From JAVVEG01 sp041751425 (GTDB taxonomy: Bacteria > Pseudomonadota > Gammaproteobacteria > Pseudomonadales > Pseudohongiellaceae), in assembly GCA_041751425.1 (NCBI GenBank), contig JBGSXL010000002.1, forward strand, positions 124,001 to 188,000: a DNA stretch of 64,000 bases. The letters are read 5' to 3'. Positions 6,604 to 12,681 of the stretch are shown piece by piece (position 1 is the first letter of the stretch; every line of letters begins with the position of its first letter). The position numbers were made by a program, and so were the translations under genes. The notes below the pieces were generated by a model. The model was not told the DNA's origin. It saw only the letters and a list, made by a program, of their open reading frames with translations, and did not search any database.

Positions 6604-6969
6604 TTAAAGCATTCCTTCTGGATGAAAAGATGCAAGTACCAAGGTTGTACAATCTCTGTTCAGTTTCAATTTAATATAAAGAGGCGGGTCGTTTTTAGGC
6701 TTACCTGGAGGAGAGATAGAGCTAATATATACGTCGAGCCACTTTTTGTGGTCGCCGTAGTCAATAGACTCCTTATAGTCCATCTCAGATATGCCCAATA
6801 GACAGTCACAGACCTCTTTAAGAGAATAACCAAGATAATTAATAATGTGATCTTGAACGCGTTGAGACCCGTAAGCGACTTGGCCTTGGCGAGCCAGCCG
6901 ATGAATTGCTTCAATAGAGTGCTCACTTCTATTTCTTCGCGTTTCAGTCTTATTGTTGTTGGTGACCAT
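6604..6969 (-). CDS. mqsR: MqsR-family mRNA-cleaving toxin
   Basis: The protein has 121 residues from ATG 6969. The RelE-like MqsR fold is recognisable: a helical N-terminus IEAIHRLARQGQVAYGSQRV, LGYSLKEVCDCLLGI, then MDYKESIDYGDHKKWLDVYI and strands LYIKLKL and LVLASFHPEG. The K-S-x-D/H-x-x-x-x-x-W-x-D-V-Y pattern and SFHPEG end are typical. MqsR cleaves mRNA, preferring GCU in E. coli. I place the start at 6969 (MVTNNNKTE) rather than 7002 because family members begin at about this point. It is the first gene of the three-gene minus-strand unit, followed by mqsA after 4 bases. Confidence 0.85.
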   Translation of the reverse strand: MVTNNNKTETRRNRSEHSIEAIHRLARQGQVAYGSQRVQDHIINYLGYSLKEVCDCLLGISEMDYKESIDYGDHKKWLDVYISSISPPGKPKNDPPLYIKLKLNRDCTTLVLASFHPEGML

Positions 6970-7012
6970 TATGGTTAGTTGGGCAAGGTTAGTCAATACC
7001 ATCGAATTAGTA

Positions 7013-7028
7013 TGTGCTTTAGATCACA
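7013..7028 (-). promoter_or_regulatory. CRP-like palindrome upstream of mqsR
   Basis: On the minus strand the sequence reads TGTGATCTAAAGCACA, which matches the CRP/Vfr consensus TGTGA-N6-TCACA at nine of ten conserved positions. It lies 44 bases upstream of the mqsR start codon, a position suitable for control of the toxin-antitoxin-chaperone promoter. Binding is inferred from the motif alone. Confidence 0.4.
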
Positions 7029-7100
7029 TAGAGGGATCAATACTGCACAGAGCCTTAATTAAAGTCCACTAATTTGAAAGATATAACCCTCTGAGCGCAG

Positions 7101-7132
7101 ATACCCCGGCGCATACAGGCCCGCCGGGGTAT
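7101..7132. terminator. Perfect 11-bp hairpin between the unknown gene pair and the TAC module
   Basis: ATACCCCGGCG (7101-7111) and CGCCGGGGTAT (7122-7132) form a perfect stem with a 10-base loop. There is no T-run on either side, so it is not a classic intrinsic terminator. It lies downstream of the 7225-7778 genes and upstream of mqsR, so it may separate the two transcription units, stabilise an mRNA end or bind a protein. Confidence 0.45.
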
Positions 7133-7224
7133 CGGTAGGGGGTTAGGCGGCCACAATACGCCTAATGCGCCGAGAGCGCGAAGGGGTTTGCTCATGGGCC
7201 GCCTGTATTAAGCTTAGTATAGTT

Positions 7225-7545
7225 TCACGATTCCGCCAGTTTCTCCGCTTCGCTATCAGCGAGGTCACCCGGTTTTTCGTCTTTATTCCAATCGTAGGAC
7301 GGTGGAAGGAACCACTCAACATCTCCGTACATTTGGTGGTTTCCAGTTCCCTTAGCACCGAAATCTGCCAAAAATCCGATCTTTTCTACCATCGCAAAAA
7401 AGGCATAGAAACCGTTTTTTTCATCACCATCAGTGTATTCGCGTAGAGCATCATTAAGTATTGTAGCTTCCGTTGCAATTTCAGCGAAAAGCACTCCTAA
7501 CTGATAGCGTGAAGGCTGATCCGGCGTACTGTTTTGGTTATTCAT
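7225..7545 (-). CDS. Hypothetical satellite cargo protein, 106 aa
   Basis: I do not recognise it. The protein is acidic, with no signal peptide or membrane segment. A helical core contains YQLGVLFAEIATEATILNDA and GFYAFFAMVEKIGFLADFG, followed by a segment rich in Trp, Tyr and Pro (GDVEWFLPPSYDW) and a charged tail ending EAEKLAES. The ATG overlaps the stop of the upstream gene by 4 bases, so the pair is co-translated. Its position next to the attachment site, a usual site for variable cargo, suggests defence or helper interference, but no motif supports a specific mechanism. Confidence 0.65.
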   Translation of the reverse strand: MNNQNSTPDQPSRYQLGVLFAEIATEATILNDALREYTDGDEKNGFYAFFAMVEKIGFLADFGAKGTGNHQMYGDVEWFLPPSYDWNKDEKPGDLADSEAEKLAES

Positions 7546-7778
7546 GATGCCACCGCCTCATCGCCAAGCTCTTTAGCTATGTCTAACAGATTCCTAAATC
7601 GACTCCATAACGTGCCGTCAGTTTTTGGCATTGCCAGATGCACCTTTTCCATGAACTCCTGCATAGCAGTTTCAGTCAGGGGTTGCGGAGCGTTCTCAAT
7701 AACCCACAAAAGAAACTTGGCCTCGTAGGGGGTGAATTGAATCTCCGGGTGGTTCGGGTGTGCGATTAGCTTAGTCAT
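7542..7778 (-). CDS. Hypothetical satellite cargo protein, 78 aa
   Basis: Unrecognised soluble protein, first gene of a two-gene unit. A strong ribosome-binding site (GGAGA) lies about 7 bases before the ATG. The sequence contains FTPYEAKFLLWVIENAPQPL and a helical second half with TLWSRFRNLLDIAKELGDEA. Its stop overlaps the next start (ATGA). Only 110 bases separate it from the tRNA end, so it is the outermost gene of the element on this side. Small paired genes of this kind are often toxin-antitoxin or anti-phage pairs, but nothing in the sequence proves it. Confidence 0.65.
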   Translation of the reverse strand: MTKLIAHPNHPEIQFTPYEAKFLLWVIENAPQPLTETAMQEFMEKVHLAMPKTDGTLWSRFRNLLDIAKELGDEAVAS

Positions 7779-7888
7779 TATTGCTTCTCCTGGGTTAATG
7801 GGAATTCAGGATAGCATTTTCAGAACGTTGGTTAAATTGTGGGGAAAGAGATTGTTATGCTGCTAACTAATTGATTTTACTAATGAAG

Positions 7889-7930
7889 TGGCGGAGGGGG
7901 AGAGATTCGAACTCTCGGAGGGCTTTCACC
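7889..7930 (-). other. Candidate right attachment site at tRNA-Ser 3' end
   Basis: Satellites and phages that use tRNA genes recombine within the T-arm and acceptor stem and rebuild an intact tRNA. All satellite genes lie on the 3' side of this tRNA, and host genes resume on its 5' side. The second copy of the core would be left of the integrase, outside the window, so the exact core cannot be set. Confidence 0.5.
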
Positions 7931-7978
7931 CTCGTCGGTTTTCAAGACCGGTGCATTAAACCACTCTGCCACCCCTCC
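7889..7978 (-). tRNA. serT: tRNA-Ser(UGA)
   Basis: On the minus strand the acceptor GGAGGGG pairs with CCCCTCC. The anticodon loop is CTTGAAA between GGT and ACC-type stem bases, giving anticodon UGA. A long variable arm (GAGGGTGAAAGCCCTC) marks it as class II, and the T-loop GTTCGAATC is standard. The encoded CCA ends at 7889. The gene is intact, as expected after satellite integration at its 3' end. Confidence 0.97.
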
Positions 7979-7992
7979 GCATCAGGGGCGGA

Positions 7993-8020
7993 ATCTTACC
8001 CTATTTATTTCCCCAGTCAA
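7993..8020 (-). promoter_or_regulatory. Promoter of tRNA-Ser with GC-rich discriminator
   Basis: On the minus strand, TTGACT (8015-8020) and TAAGAT (7993-7998) are 16 bases apart, 15 bases before the mature 5' end. The region after the -10 reads TCCGCCCCTG, a GC-rich discriminator typical of stringently controlled stable RNA promoters. Confidence 0.65.
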
Positions 8021-8059
8021 CCGGAGATTGAGTGTAGGGTTGGATTTGAACGAAAAGCG

Positions 8060-8087
8060 TTGATTTTGCCGGTCTGCTCTGTATGAT
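8060..8087 (+). promoter_or_regulatory. Candidate promoter for yccA
   Basis: TTGATT (8060-8065) and TATGAT (8082-8087) are separated by 16 bases. Transcription would start near 8094, giving a leader of about 100 bases before the yccA ATG, which has GGAGG at 8180-8184. Confidence 0.5.
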
Positions 8088-8194
8088 TGACGCCGTATTG
8101 AGTTGAATTTACAGGGTTTCGCCCCCATTCAATAGAATATGGTTTTTTTCGTACAACCGCTTTTCAAGGTGTCTCAACCGGAGGTTTAGTAAAG

Positions 8195-8857
8195 ATGAGT
8201 AATTATGAATTAGACGTTGTCCATACCAGCGAATCCGCTGTCGCGGTCAACAAAGTATTACGGAATACTTATCTACTGCTTGGCATGACTCTGGCTTTCA
8301 GCGCAATTATGGCGATGCTCAGTTTTAATGCACCACCCATCAATATGTGGGTGTATTTGATTGGACTTTATGGCTTGTTGTTTGCCACCCATTATCTGGC
8401 TAATACAGCATGGGGCTTGTTGACCATATTCGCCTTCGCCGGTCTTATCGGCTACGGCACCGGACCTCTGATTGGTATGCTGCTGTCCACCAGCGCTGGC
8501 AGTCAGGTGGTAACGACTGCCTTGGGTGGCACAGCCTTTATTTTCTTCGGTTTGTCCGGCTATGCCCTGGTTTCCAAAAAGGACTTCTCCTTCCTGAGCG
8601 GATTCGTCTTTGCTGGGTTCCTGGTACTGGTAGCGGCTTTCGTTCTTAATCTGTTCATGCAGATGCCTGCCCTGCAACTGGCTATGTCAGTAGGGTTCAT
8701 GTTGTTTTCCAGCGCCATCATTCTGATGCAGACTGGCGCGATTGTGAATGGTGGTGAGCGCAATTACATTCTGGCGACCATTGCCTTATATGTCTCCATC
8801 TACAACATTTTCATGAGCCTGATTCATCTATTGACGGCATTCTCTGGCGACGAATAA
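8195..8857 (+). CDS. yccA: Bax inhibitor-1/YccA family inner-membrane protein
   Basis: The protein has 220 residues with seven hydrophobic segments spread from about residue 25 to the end, the layout of the BI-1/YccA/YbhL family. Family features include the start of TM1 (NTYLLLGMTLAFSAIMAML), a mid-protein GTGPLIG turn and the end NIFMSLIHLLTAFSGDE. E. coli YccA is a substrate and modulator of the FtsH protease and protects the SecY translocon when it is jammed. It sits upstream of the tus genes, as yccA is next to tusE in enterics. A GGAGG site supports the start, and a strong terminator follows, so it is probably transcribed alone. Confidence 0.93.
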   Translation: MSNYELDVVHTSESAVAVNKVLRNTYLLLGMTLAFSAIMAMLSFNAPPINMWVYLIGLYGLLFATHYLANTAWGLLTIFAFAGLIGYGTGPLIGMLLSTSAGSQVVTTALGGTAFIFFGLSGYALVSKKDFSFLSGFVFAGFLVLVAAFVLNLFMQMPALQLAMSVGFMLFSSAIILMQTGAIVNGGERNYILATIALYVSIYNIFMSLIHLLTAFSGDE

Positions 8858-8893
8858 GTCCGGGAATCCATTGATTTAAAGATAACTCCTTTT

Positions 8894-8923
8894 AGCCCCG
8901 GCCTTAGTCGGGGCTTTTTATTT
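8894..8923 (+). terminator. Intrinsic terminator after yccA
   Basis: AGCCCCG (8894-8900) and CGGGGCT (8909-8915) form a GC stem with an 8-base loop, followed by TTTTTATTT. Classic rho-independent layout 37 bases after the yccA stop. Confidence 0.93.
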
Positions 8924-8988
8924 GCGGAGAGCAAGCTGGCAGAACATAATGCCGCTAACACTAAGCTAACCATGATTGAACTAACCAA

Positions 8989-9381
8989 GTGAAATTCACT
9001 ATTGTCGTCCACTCTGCACCCTACTCGTCCCAGGCAGCAACCAGCGCCTGGCAATTCTGCAATGCCTTACTGGATAGCGGACACGAAATCTACCGGCTGT
9101 TTTTCTACCAGGATGGCGTGCACAACACCACTCAGTTATGCGTGCCACCACAGGACGAAATCAACCTGCCCCTGGAATGGCAAAAGCTGATCAAACGCCA
9201 TGATATCGACGCTATCAGTTGCGTCTCTTCCGCTTTGAAACGCGGCATTCTTGATGGAACAGAAGCCGATCGTCACGAAAAAAACTGCCACAACCTGGCG
9301 GACGCGACCAGCCTTTCCGGATTGGGGCAACTGATAGAAGCTTGCCTTGTAGCAGACCGCGTCATCAATTTCGGAGACTGA
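8989..9381 (+). CDS. tusD: Sulfurtransferase complex subunit TusD
   Basis: The protein has 130 residues of the DsrE/TusD family. The start FTIVVHSAPYSSQAATSAWQ is the family nucleotide-fold beginning, and the active cysteine is in AISCVSSALKRG (near residue 79), the sulfur-carrying Cys that accepts persulfide from TusA. TusD forms a hexamer with TusB and TusC and passes sulfur to TusE for 2-thiolation of U34 in tRNAs for Lys, Glu and Gln by MnmA, whose gene is at 30046 in this window. The start codon is GTG. The next gene begins 4 bases after its stop. Confidence 0.95.
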   Translation: MKFTIVVHSAPYSSQAATSAWQFCNALLDSGHEIYRLFFYQDGVHNTTQLCVPPQDEINLPLEWQKLIKRHDIDAISCVSSALKRGILDGTEADRHEKNCHNLADATSLSGLGQLIEACLVADRVINFGD

Positions 9382-9385
9382 CGCA

Positions 9386-9763
9386 GTGAGCAATTCAGAA
9401 CGTAAAACGTTGACCTTTATTAGCCGCAGCTCACCACACAGCAGTGGCAAAGCGAAAGCCTGCCTGGATATGGTTCTCTCTGCTGCTGTCTTTGATCAAA
9501 CCGTTAACTACATATTCATGGATGATGGTGTTTTTCAGCTGCTGGACAAGCAGACACCTGCCACCATTCATGCGCGCAATGTTTCTGCAGCCTTTCCTGC
9601 GCTCGCTCTGTATGGCGTAGAAATGGTGTATGTGGATGAAGAAGCATTGCTCGATCGCGGTTTACACAGTGACTCATTGCTGGCTGACGTGGAAATCAAA
9701 GTGTGTTCAGCGCAGCAAATTCAGGCTCTGATCAGGCAATCAGAAACGGTATTTAATCTATGA
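9386..9763 (+). CDS. tusC: Sulfurtransferase complex subunit TusC
   Basis: The protein has 125 residues of the DsrF/TusC type. The start LTFISRSSPHSSGKAKACLD resembles TusC 'SPHGTAAGREGLD' regions, and LALYGVEMVYVDEEALLDRG is a typical later strand-helix. It is a structural partner of the TusBCD heterohexamer, where TusD carries the sulfur. It lies 4 bases after tusD and 13 before tusB, in one operon. Confidence 0.94.
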   Translation: MSNSERKTLTFISRSSPHSSGKAKACLDMVLSAAVFDQTVNYIFMDDGVFQLLDKQTPATIHARNVSAAFPALALYGVEMVYVDEEALLDRGLHSDSLLADVEIKVCSAQQIQALIRQSETVFNL

Positions 9764-9776
9764 AAAAGTTGTGCTT

Positions 9777-10094
9777 ATGAACTCAGCAAATACAACTTTG
9801 CATACCGTCAATAAATCCGGGCTGCAAAGCGGGATATTGGCATCATGCTTACGCATAGCCACACGGGGAGATGCCATATTGCTGATTGAAGACGGCGTGT
9901 ACGCGGTGGCTGGCTGTGCTGTCGGCAGTAGATTGCTGGAAGAAAAAAATTCCGATATTACGTTGTTCGCTCTGCGTGAAGACTTACAGGCTCGCGGGTT
10001 GGAGTCATCGGTACCGGCGCAGGTTAAATTGATCGATTATGCTGAATTCGTAGCGTTAACCTGTAGTCACTCAAAAACCATCAGCTGGTTCTGA
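9777..10094 (+). CDS. tusB: Sulfurtransferase complex subunit TusB
   Basis: The protein has 105 residues of the DsrH/TusB family. The N-terminus NTTLHTVNKSGLQSGILASC is the standard TusB opening; the later DAILLIEDGVYAVAGC and VKLIDYAEFVALTC complete the fold. I prefer the ATG at 9777; a GTG two codons earlier is possible. It is the third subunit of TusBCD and lies between tusC and tusE. Confidence 0.93.
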   Translation: MNSANTTLHTVNKSGLQSGILASCLRIATRGDAILLIEDGVYAVAGCAVGSRLLEEKNSDITLFALREDLQARGLESSVPAQVKLIDYAEFVALTCSHSKTISWF

Positions 10095-10129
10095 TCTGCA
10101 AGGTGAGCAGCCATTGAGTATCTCTAATA

Positions 10130-10468
10130 ATGAACTCTAAACCACCAATCCATCTTCAAATACCGGCTCTGGATAAGGATGGTTATCTGCGTAATCTGGA
10201 TGACTGGAACGAAGAAGTAGCAGGTGCGCTTGCCAGCGCAGAGGCGTTGGTACTGAGCCAGGCGCATTGGGAAATCATCTATGTTCTGCGTGATTTCTAT
10301 CATCAGCATTTGTTATCTCCATCCATGCGACCGCTGGTGAAGCTGGTTGCCCGAGAGCTCGGGCCGGATAAGGGTCGCAGCATTTACCTGCTGAAGTTAT
10401 TTCCCGGTAACCCGGCGCTGCTGGCCAGCAAGATTGCGGGTTTACCACGCCCGGAAAACTGCCTTTAG
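10130..10468 (+). CDS. tusE: Sulfur relay protein TusE (DsrC family)
   Basis: The protein has 112 residues: LDKDGYLRNLDDWNEEVAGA at the start, a helical core with LSQAHWEIIYVLRDFYHQH, and the end AGLPRPENCL with the conserved penultimate Cys that receives sulfur from TusD. It then hands sulfur to MnmA. Last gene of tusDCBE. The longer DsrC type with two C-terminal Cys used in dissimilatory sulfur metabolism is not supported, as only the one terminal Cys is present. Confidence 0.95.
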   Translation: MNSKPPIHLQIPALDKDGYLRNLDDWNEEVAGALASAEALVLSQAHWEIIYVLRDFYHQHLLSPSMRPLVKLVARELGPDKGRSIYLLKLFPGNPALLASKIAGLPRPENCL

Positions 10469-10503
10469 ATCAAGCATTTTCCCTACATCTGGCCGGTGTG
10501 ATC

Positions 10504-10540
10504 TGCTATGATTCCGGTCTGCGTTTTTGCTGTAAAAACG
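10504..10540 (+). promoter_or_regulatory. Candidate extended -10 and inverted repeat upstream of purC
   Basis: TGCTATGAT (10504-10512) resembles an extended -10 element. Just after it, CGTTTTT (10522-10528) and AAAAACG (10534-10540) form an inverted repeat that would overlap the transcription start. The purC ATG is 52 bases further on. It does not match the PurR operator consensus, so the regulator is unknown; the repeat could also be a weak terminator hairpin for tusE. Confidence 0.4.
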
Positions 10541-10591
10541 GCATCGCAACGAACTTTTACTACTCATCAATACTGATCAGGAACCAGCCCC

Positions 10592-11695
10592 ATGAGTCTT
10601 GCCAATCAGGTTTTGGCCGTCAACAATGACCTCCCTATTAAAACTGACAAACCCGTCCACAGTGGTAAAGTACGCTCTGTTTATTGGCTGACCGATGCTG
10701 ACAGTAAACGCCTGATTAAAGAGCGCGGGTACAACGTTGCCGCTGACGCGCCGCTGGCCATCATGGTAATCAGTGACCGTATCTCAGCCTTTGATTGCAT
10801 ATGGCATGGTGAGGGCGGCATGCAGGGGGTTCCAGGTAAAGGCGCAGCACTAAATGCCATATCCAACCACTGGTTTGCCACGTTTCGTGAGCACGGCCTG
10901 GCGGAGAGTCACATCCTGGAAATACCCCACCCATTTGTCTGGATAGTGCAAAAAGCGCGACCTGTCATGATTGAGGCAATATGCAGACAGTATATTACGG
11001 GCTCCATGTGGCGGTCTTATAGCAAGGGTGAACGGGATTTCTGCGGCATCCGCATACCTGACGGTTTGCAGAAGGATCAGAAATTGCCTGAATTGTTGAT
11101 CACGCCATCCACCAAGGGAATTCTGACGGGGATCCCCGGTGTTCCGGAAGCCGATGACGTCAATATCACGCGACAGGATATAGAGAATAATTATCAGGCA
11201 TTCAATTTTCGCAACCCTGATGACATCGACTATTATGAAAAACTATTGAAGGAAGGCTTCAATCTGATCAGCAAGTCGTTAAGCGATCTGGACCAGATAT
11301 TTGTAGATACCAAGTTTGAATTTGGCTATGTCACCGACAAGAATGGCAATGAAAAACTGATTTATATGGATGAAGTAGGCACACCCGATTCCTCGCGTAT
11401 CTGGGATGGACCTTCTTATCGAGCGGGAAAAGTGGTAGAAAAATCCAAGGAAGAGTTTCGCCAGTTGCTGTTGAATCATTTTCCTGATCCGGACATTTTG
11501 CTTAACAAAGATCGTATGCCAGAGCGCAAAGCGTTGGCAGCAAACAACGCCTTACCTGCTGAAGTGTTGATGCAGGTGTCGCAAACCTATCGCGACATTG
11601 CAGAAAAAATTACGGGACACAAAATCGAACTTTCTGAGAATCCGAAAGCGGAAATAATCGACATACTCAAAAACGAATTTGATCTGATTAAATAG
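10592..11695 (+). CDS. purC: Phosphoribosylaminoimidazole-succinocarboxamide synthase
   Basis: The protein has 367 residues, the long form of SAICAR synthetase found in some gammaproteobacteria rather than the ~240-residue E. coli form. It joins aspartate to CAIR with ATP in purine synthesis. The signatures are KVRSVYWL near residue 28, VISDRISAFDCIWHGEGG, the ARPVMIEAICRQYITGSMWR segment, and EFGYVTDKNGNEKLIYMDEV with the metal/nucleotide acids. PurB, the enzyme for the next step, is encoded at 31825. Confidence 0.96.
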   Translation: MSLANQVLAVNNDLPIKTDKPVHSGKVRSVYWLTDADSKRLIKERGYNVAADAPLAIMVISDRISAFDCIWHGEGGMQGVPGKGAALNAISNHWFATFREHGLAESHILEIPHPFVWIVQKARPVMIEAICRQYITGSMWRSYSKGERDFCGIRIPDGLQKDQKLPELLITPSTKGILTGIPGVPEADDVNITRQDIENNYQAFNFRNPDDIDYYEKLLKEGFNLISKSLSDLDQIFVDTKFEFGYVTDKNGNEKLIYMDEVGTPDSSRIWDGPSYRAGKVVEKSKEEFRQLLLNHFPDPDILLNKDRMPERKALAANNALPAEVLMQVSQTYRDIAEKITGHKIELSENPKAEIIDILKNEFDLIK

Positions 11696-11716
11696 CACTA
11701 TAAAAATGGACTCCTT

Positions 11717-12223
11717 ATGAAAGATTCAATAACAGATTACCTGCCTGAGCTATGCGACCATTTCCCGGAACTGGTTCAGGTCGCTGAACCCATGTTCATC
11801 AATTTTGGTGGCCGGGAAGCCTTCGGCGGTGAGATTGTTACCGTCAAGGCGTGCGAAGACAATTCGCTGGTCAAACAACAGCTGGAACATGCCGGCACAG
11901 GAAAAGTACTGATTGTTGACGGCGCCGGTTCCATGCGTCGCTCCATGCTGGGCGACATGATTGCCGAGTCTGCCATGAGCAATGGCTGGGAAGGCGTTAT
12001 CGTTTACGGTTGTATACGCGATGTCAACGCAATCAGCATGCTTGACCTGGGCGTGCAGGCACTTGGGGCCATCCCTCTGAAGTGTAATCGTCAGGGCGTG
12101 GGTGAACTGAATGTTGCGGTGACTTTTGCCGGTATTACATTCCATCCCGGGCATTTCGTTTATGCAGACAATAATGGCGTTATTGTTTCGCCAAAATTAT
12201 TGACGCTGCCAGATTTGCATTAA
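11717..12223 (+). CDS. rraA: Ribonuclease E activity regulator RraA
   Basis: The protein has 168 residues. It starts DYLPELCDHFPELVQVAEPM, has the family GREAFGGEIVTVKACEDN and the ring-binding segment VDGAGSMRRSMLGDMIAESA, then GWEGVIVYGCIRDV. RraA trimers bind RNase E and the degradosome helicases and slow mRNA decay. The related 4-hydroxy-4-methyl-2-oxoglutarate aldolases share the fold, but the short length and strong match to RraA favour the regulator. It follows purC by 21 bases and may be co-transcribed. Confidence 0.94.
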   Translation: MKDSITDYLPELCDHFPELVQVAEPMFINFGGREAFGGEIVTVKACEDNSLVKQQLEHAGTGKVLIVDGAGSMRRSMLGDMIAESAMSNGWEGVIVYGCIRDVNAISMLDLGVQALGAIPLKCNRQGVGELNVAVTFAGITFHPGHFVYADNNGVIVSPKLLTLPDLH

Positions 12224-12301
12224 TTTTAGTTCAATTCTTATAGTTAATTTTTTGCACTACTTTTCATACAACTTTTCAAACAACTGCAAAGGAATAAAAC
12301 C

Positions 12302-12679
12302 ATGCTCGGATATGTCACGCTGGGAACCAACAACTACGAAAAAGCAGCTGCCTTCTATGACGCGCTTCTGGCAGAATTGGGTGGCAAGAGATTCATGGAA
12401 ATGGAAACTTTTATAGCGTGGGGAAACAGCCCCAATCAGGCTATGCTTTCCATTACCAAACCGTATGATGGTAAACCTGCAAGCGTCGGAAATGGTGTGA
12501 TGTTTGCGCTTGCTGCAGACAGCACTGCAACGGTGGATCGCGTGTATAAAAAAGCAATTGAACTGGGTGCAGCCGATGAAGGCGCTGCTGGTCCGCGCGG
12601 CCCTACTTTCTATGCTGGTTACTTCCGGGATGTGGATGGTCACAAGTTGGCAGTTTTCTGCATTACAAAAGCGGAGTAG
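12302..12679 (+). CDS. VOC (glyoxalase/dioxygenase fold) family protein
   Basis: The protein has 125 residues and one vicinal-oxygen-chelate module pair: LGYVTLGTNNYEKAAAFYDA at the start, NGVMFALAADSTATVDRVYK in the middle and TFYAGYFRDVDGHKLAVFC near the end. These match small VOC proteins often labelled 'glyoxalase/bleomycin resistance'. The substrate cannot be told from sequence. AAGGAA lies 7 bases before the ATG. It converges with cysG; their stops are only 2 bases apart. Confidence 0.88.
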   Translation: MLGYVTLGTNNYEKAAAFYDALLAELGGKRFMEMETFIAWGNSPNQAMLSITKPYDGKPASVGNGVMFALAADSTATVDRVYKKAIELGAADEGAAGPRGPTFYAGYFRDVDGHKLAVFCITKAE

Positions 12680-12681
12680 GT

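Larger units (their letters stand above)
1..7888. mobile_element. Integrated phage satellite (capsid-encoding, PICI-like), left end outside window
   Basis: The segment runs from the tail of a probable integrase to the 3' end of a tRNA-Ser gene. In order it holds an AlpA-type regulator, small DNA-binding and Cys-rich proteins, a replication-initiator-like gene with iteron-like repeats, a major capsid protein, an HNH endonuclease and a small terminase, all on the plus strand. Toxin-antitoxin-chaperone cargo and two unknown genes follow on the minus strand. Large terminase, portal, protease, connector, tail and lysis genes are absent, which argues for a satellite using a helper phage rather than a full prophage. 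Capsid-forming PICIs are the closest class known to me, although they usually carry more packaging genes. The left boundary and most of the integrase lie outside the window, so total length is unknown. Confidence 0.85.

Noticed and set aside
6967..6996. TTGACT-N17-CATAAT promoter match on the minus strand upstream of mqsR
   Set aside because: The -10 match includes the AT of the chosen ATG, so transcription would start inside the gene after the start codon. It probably arises by chance from the ACTAACC repeats.
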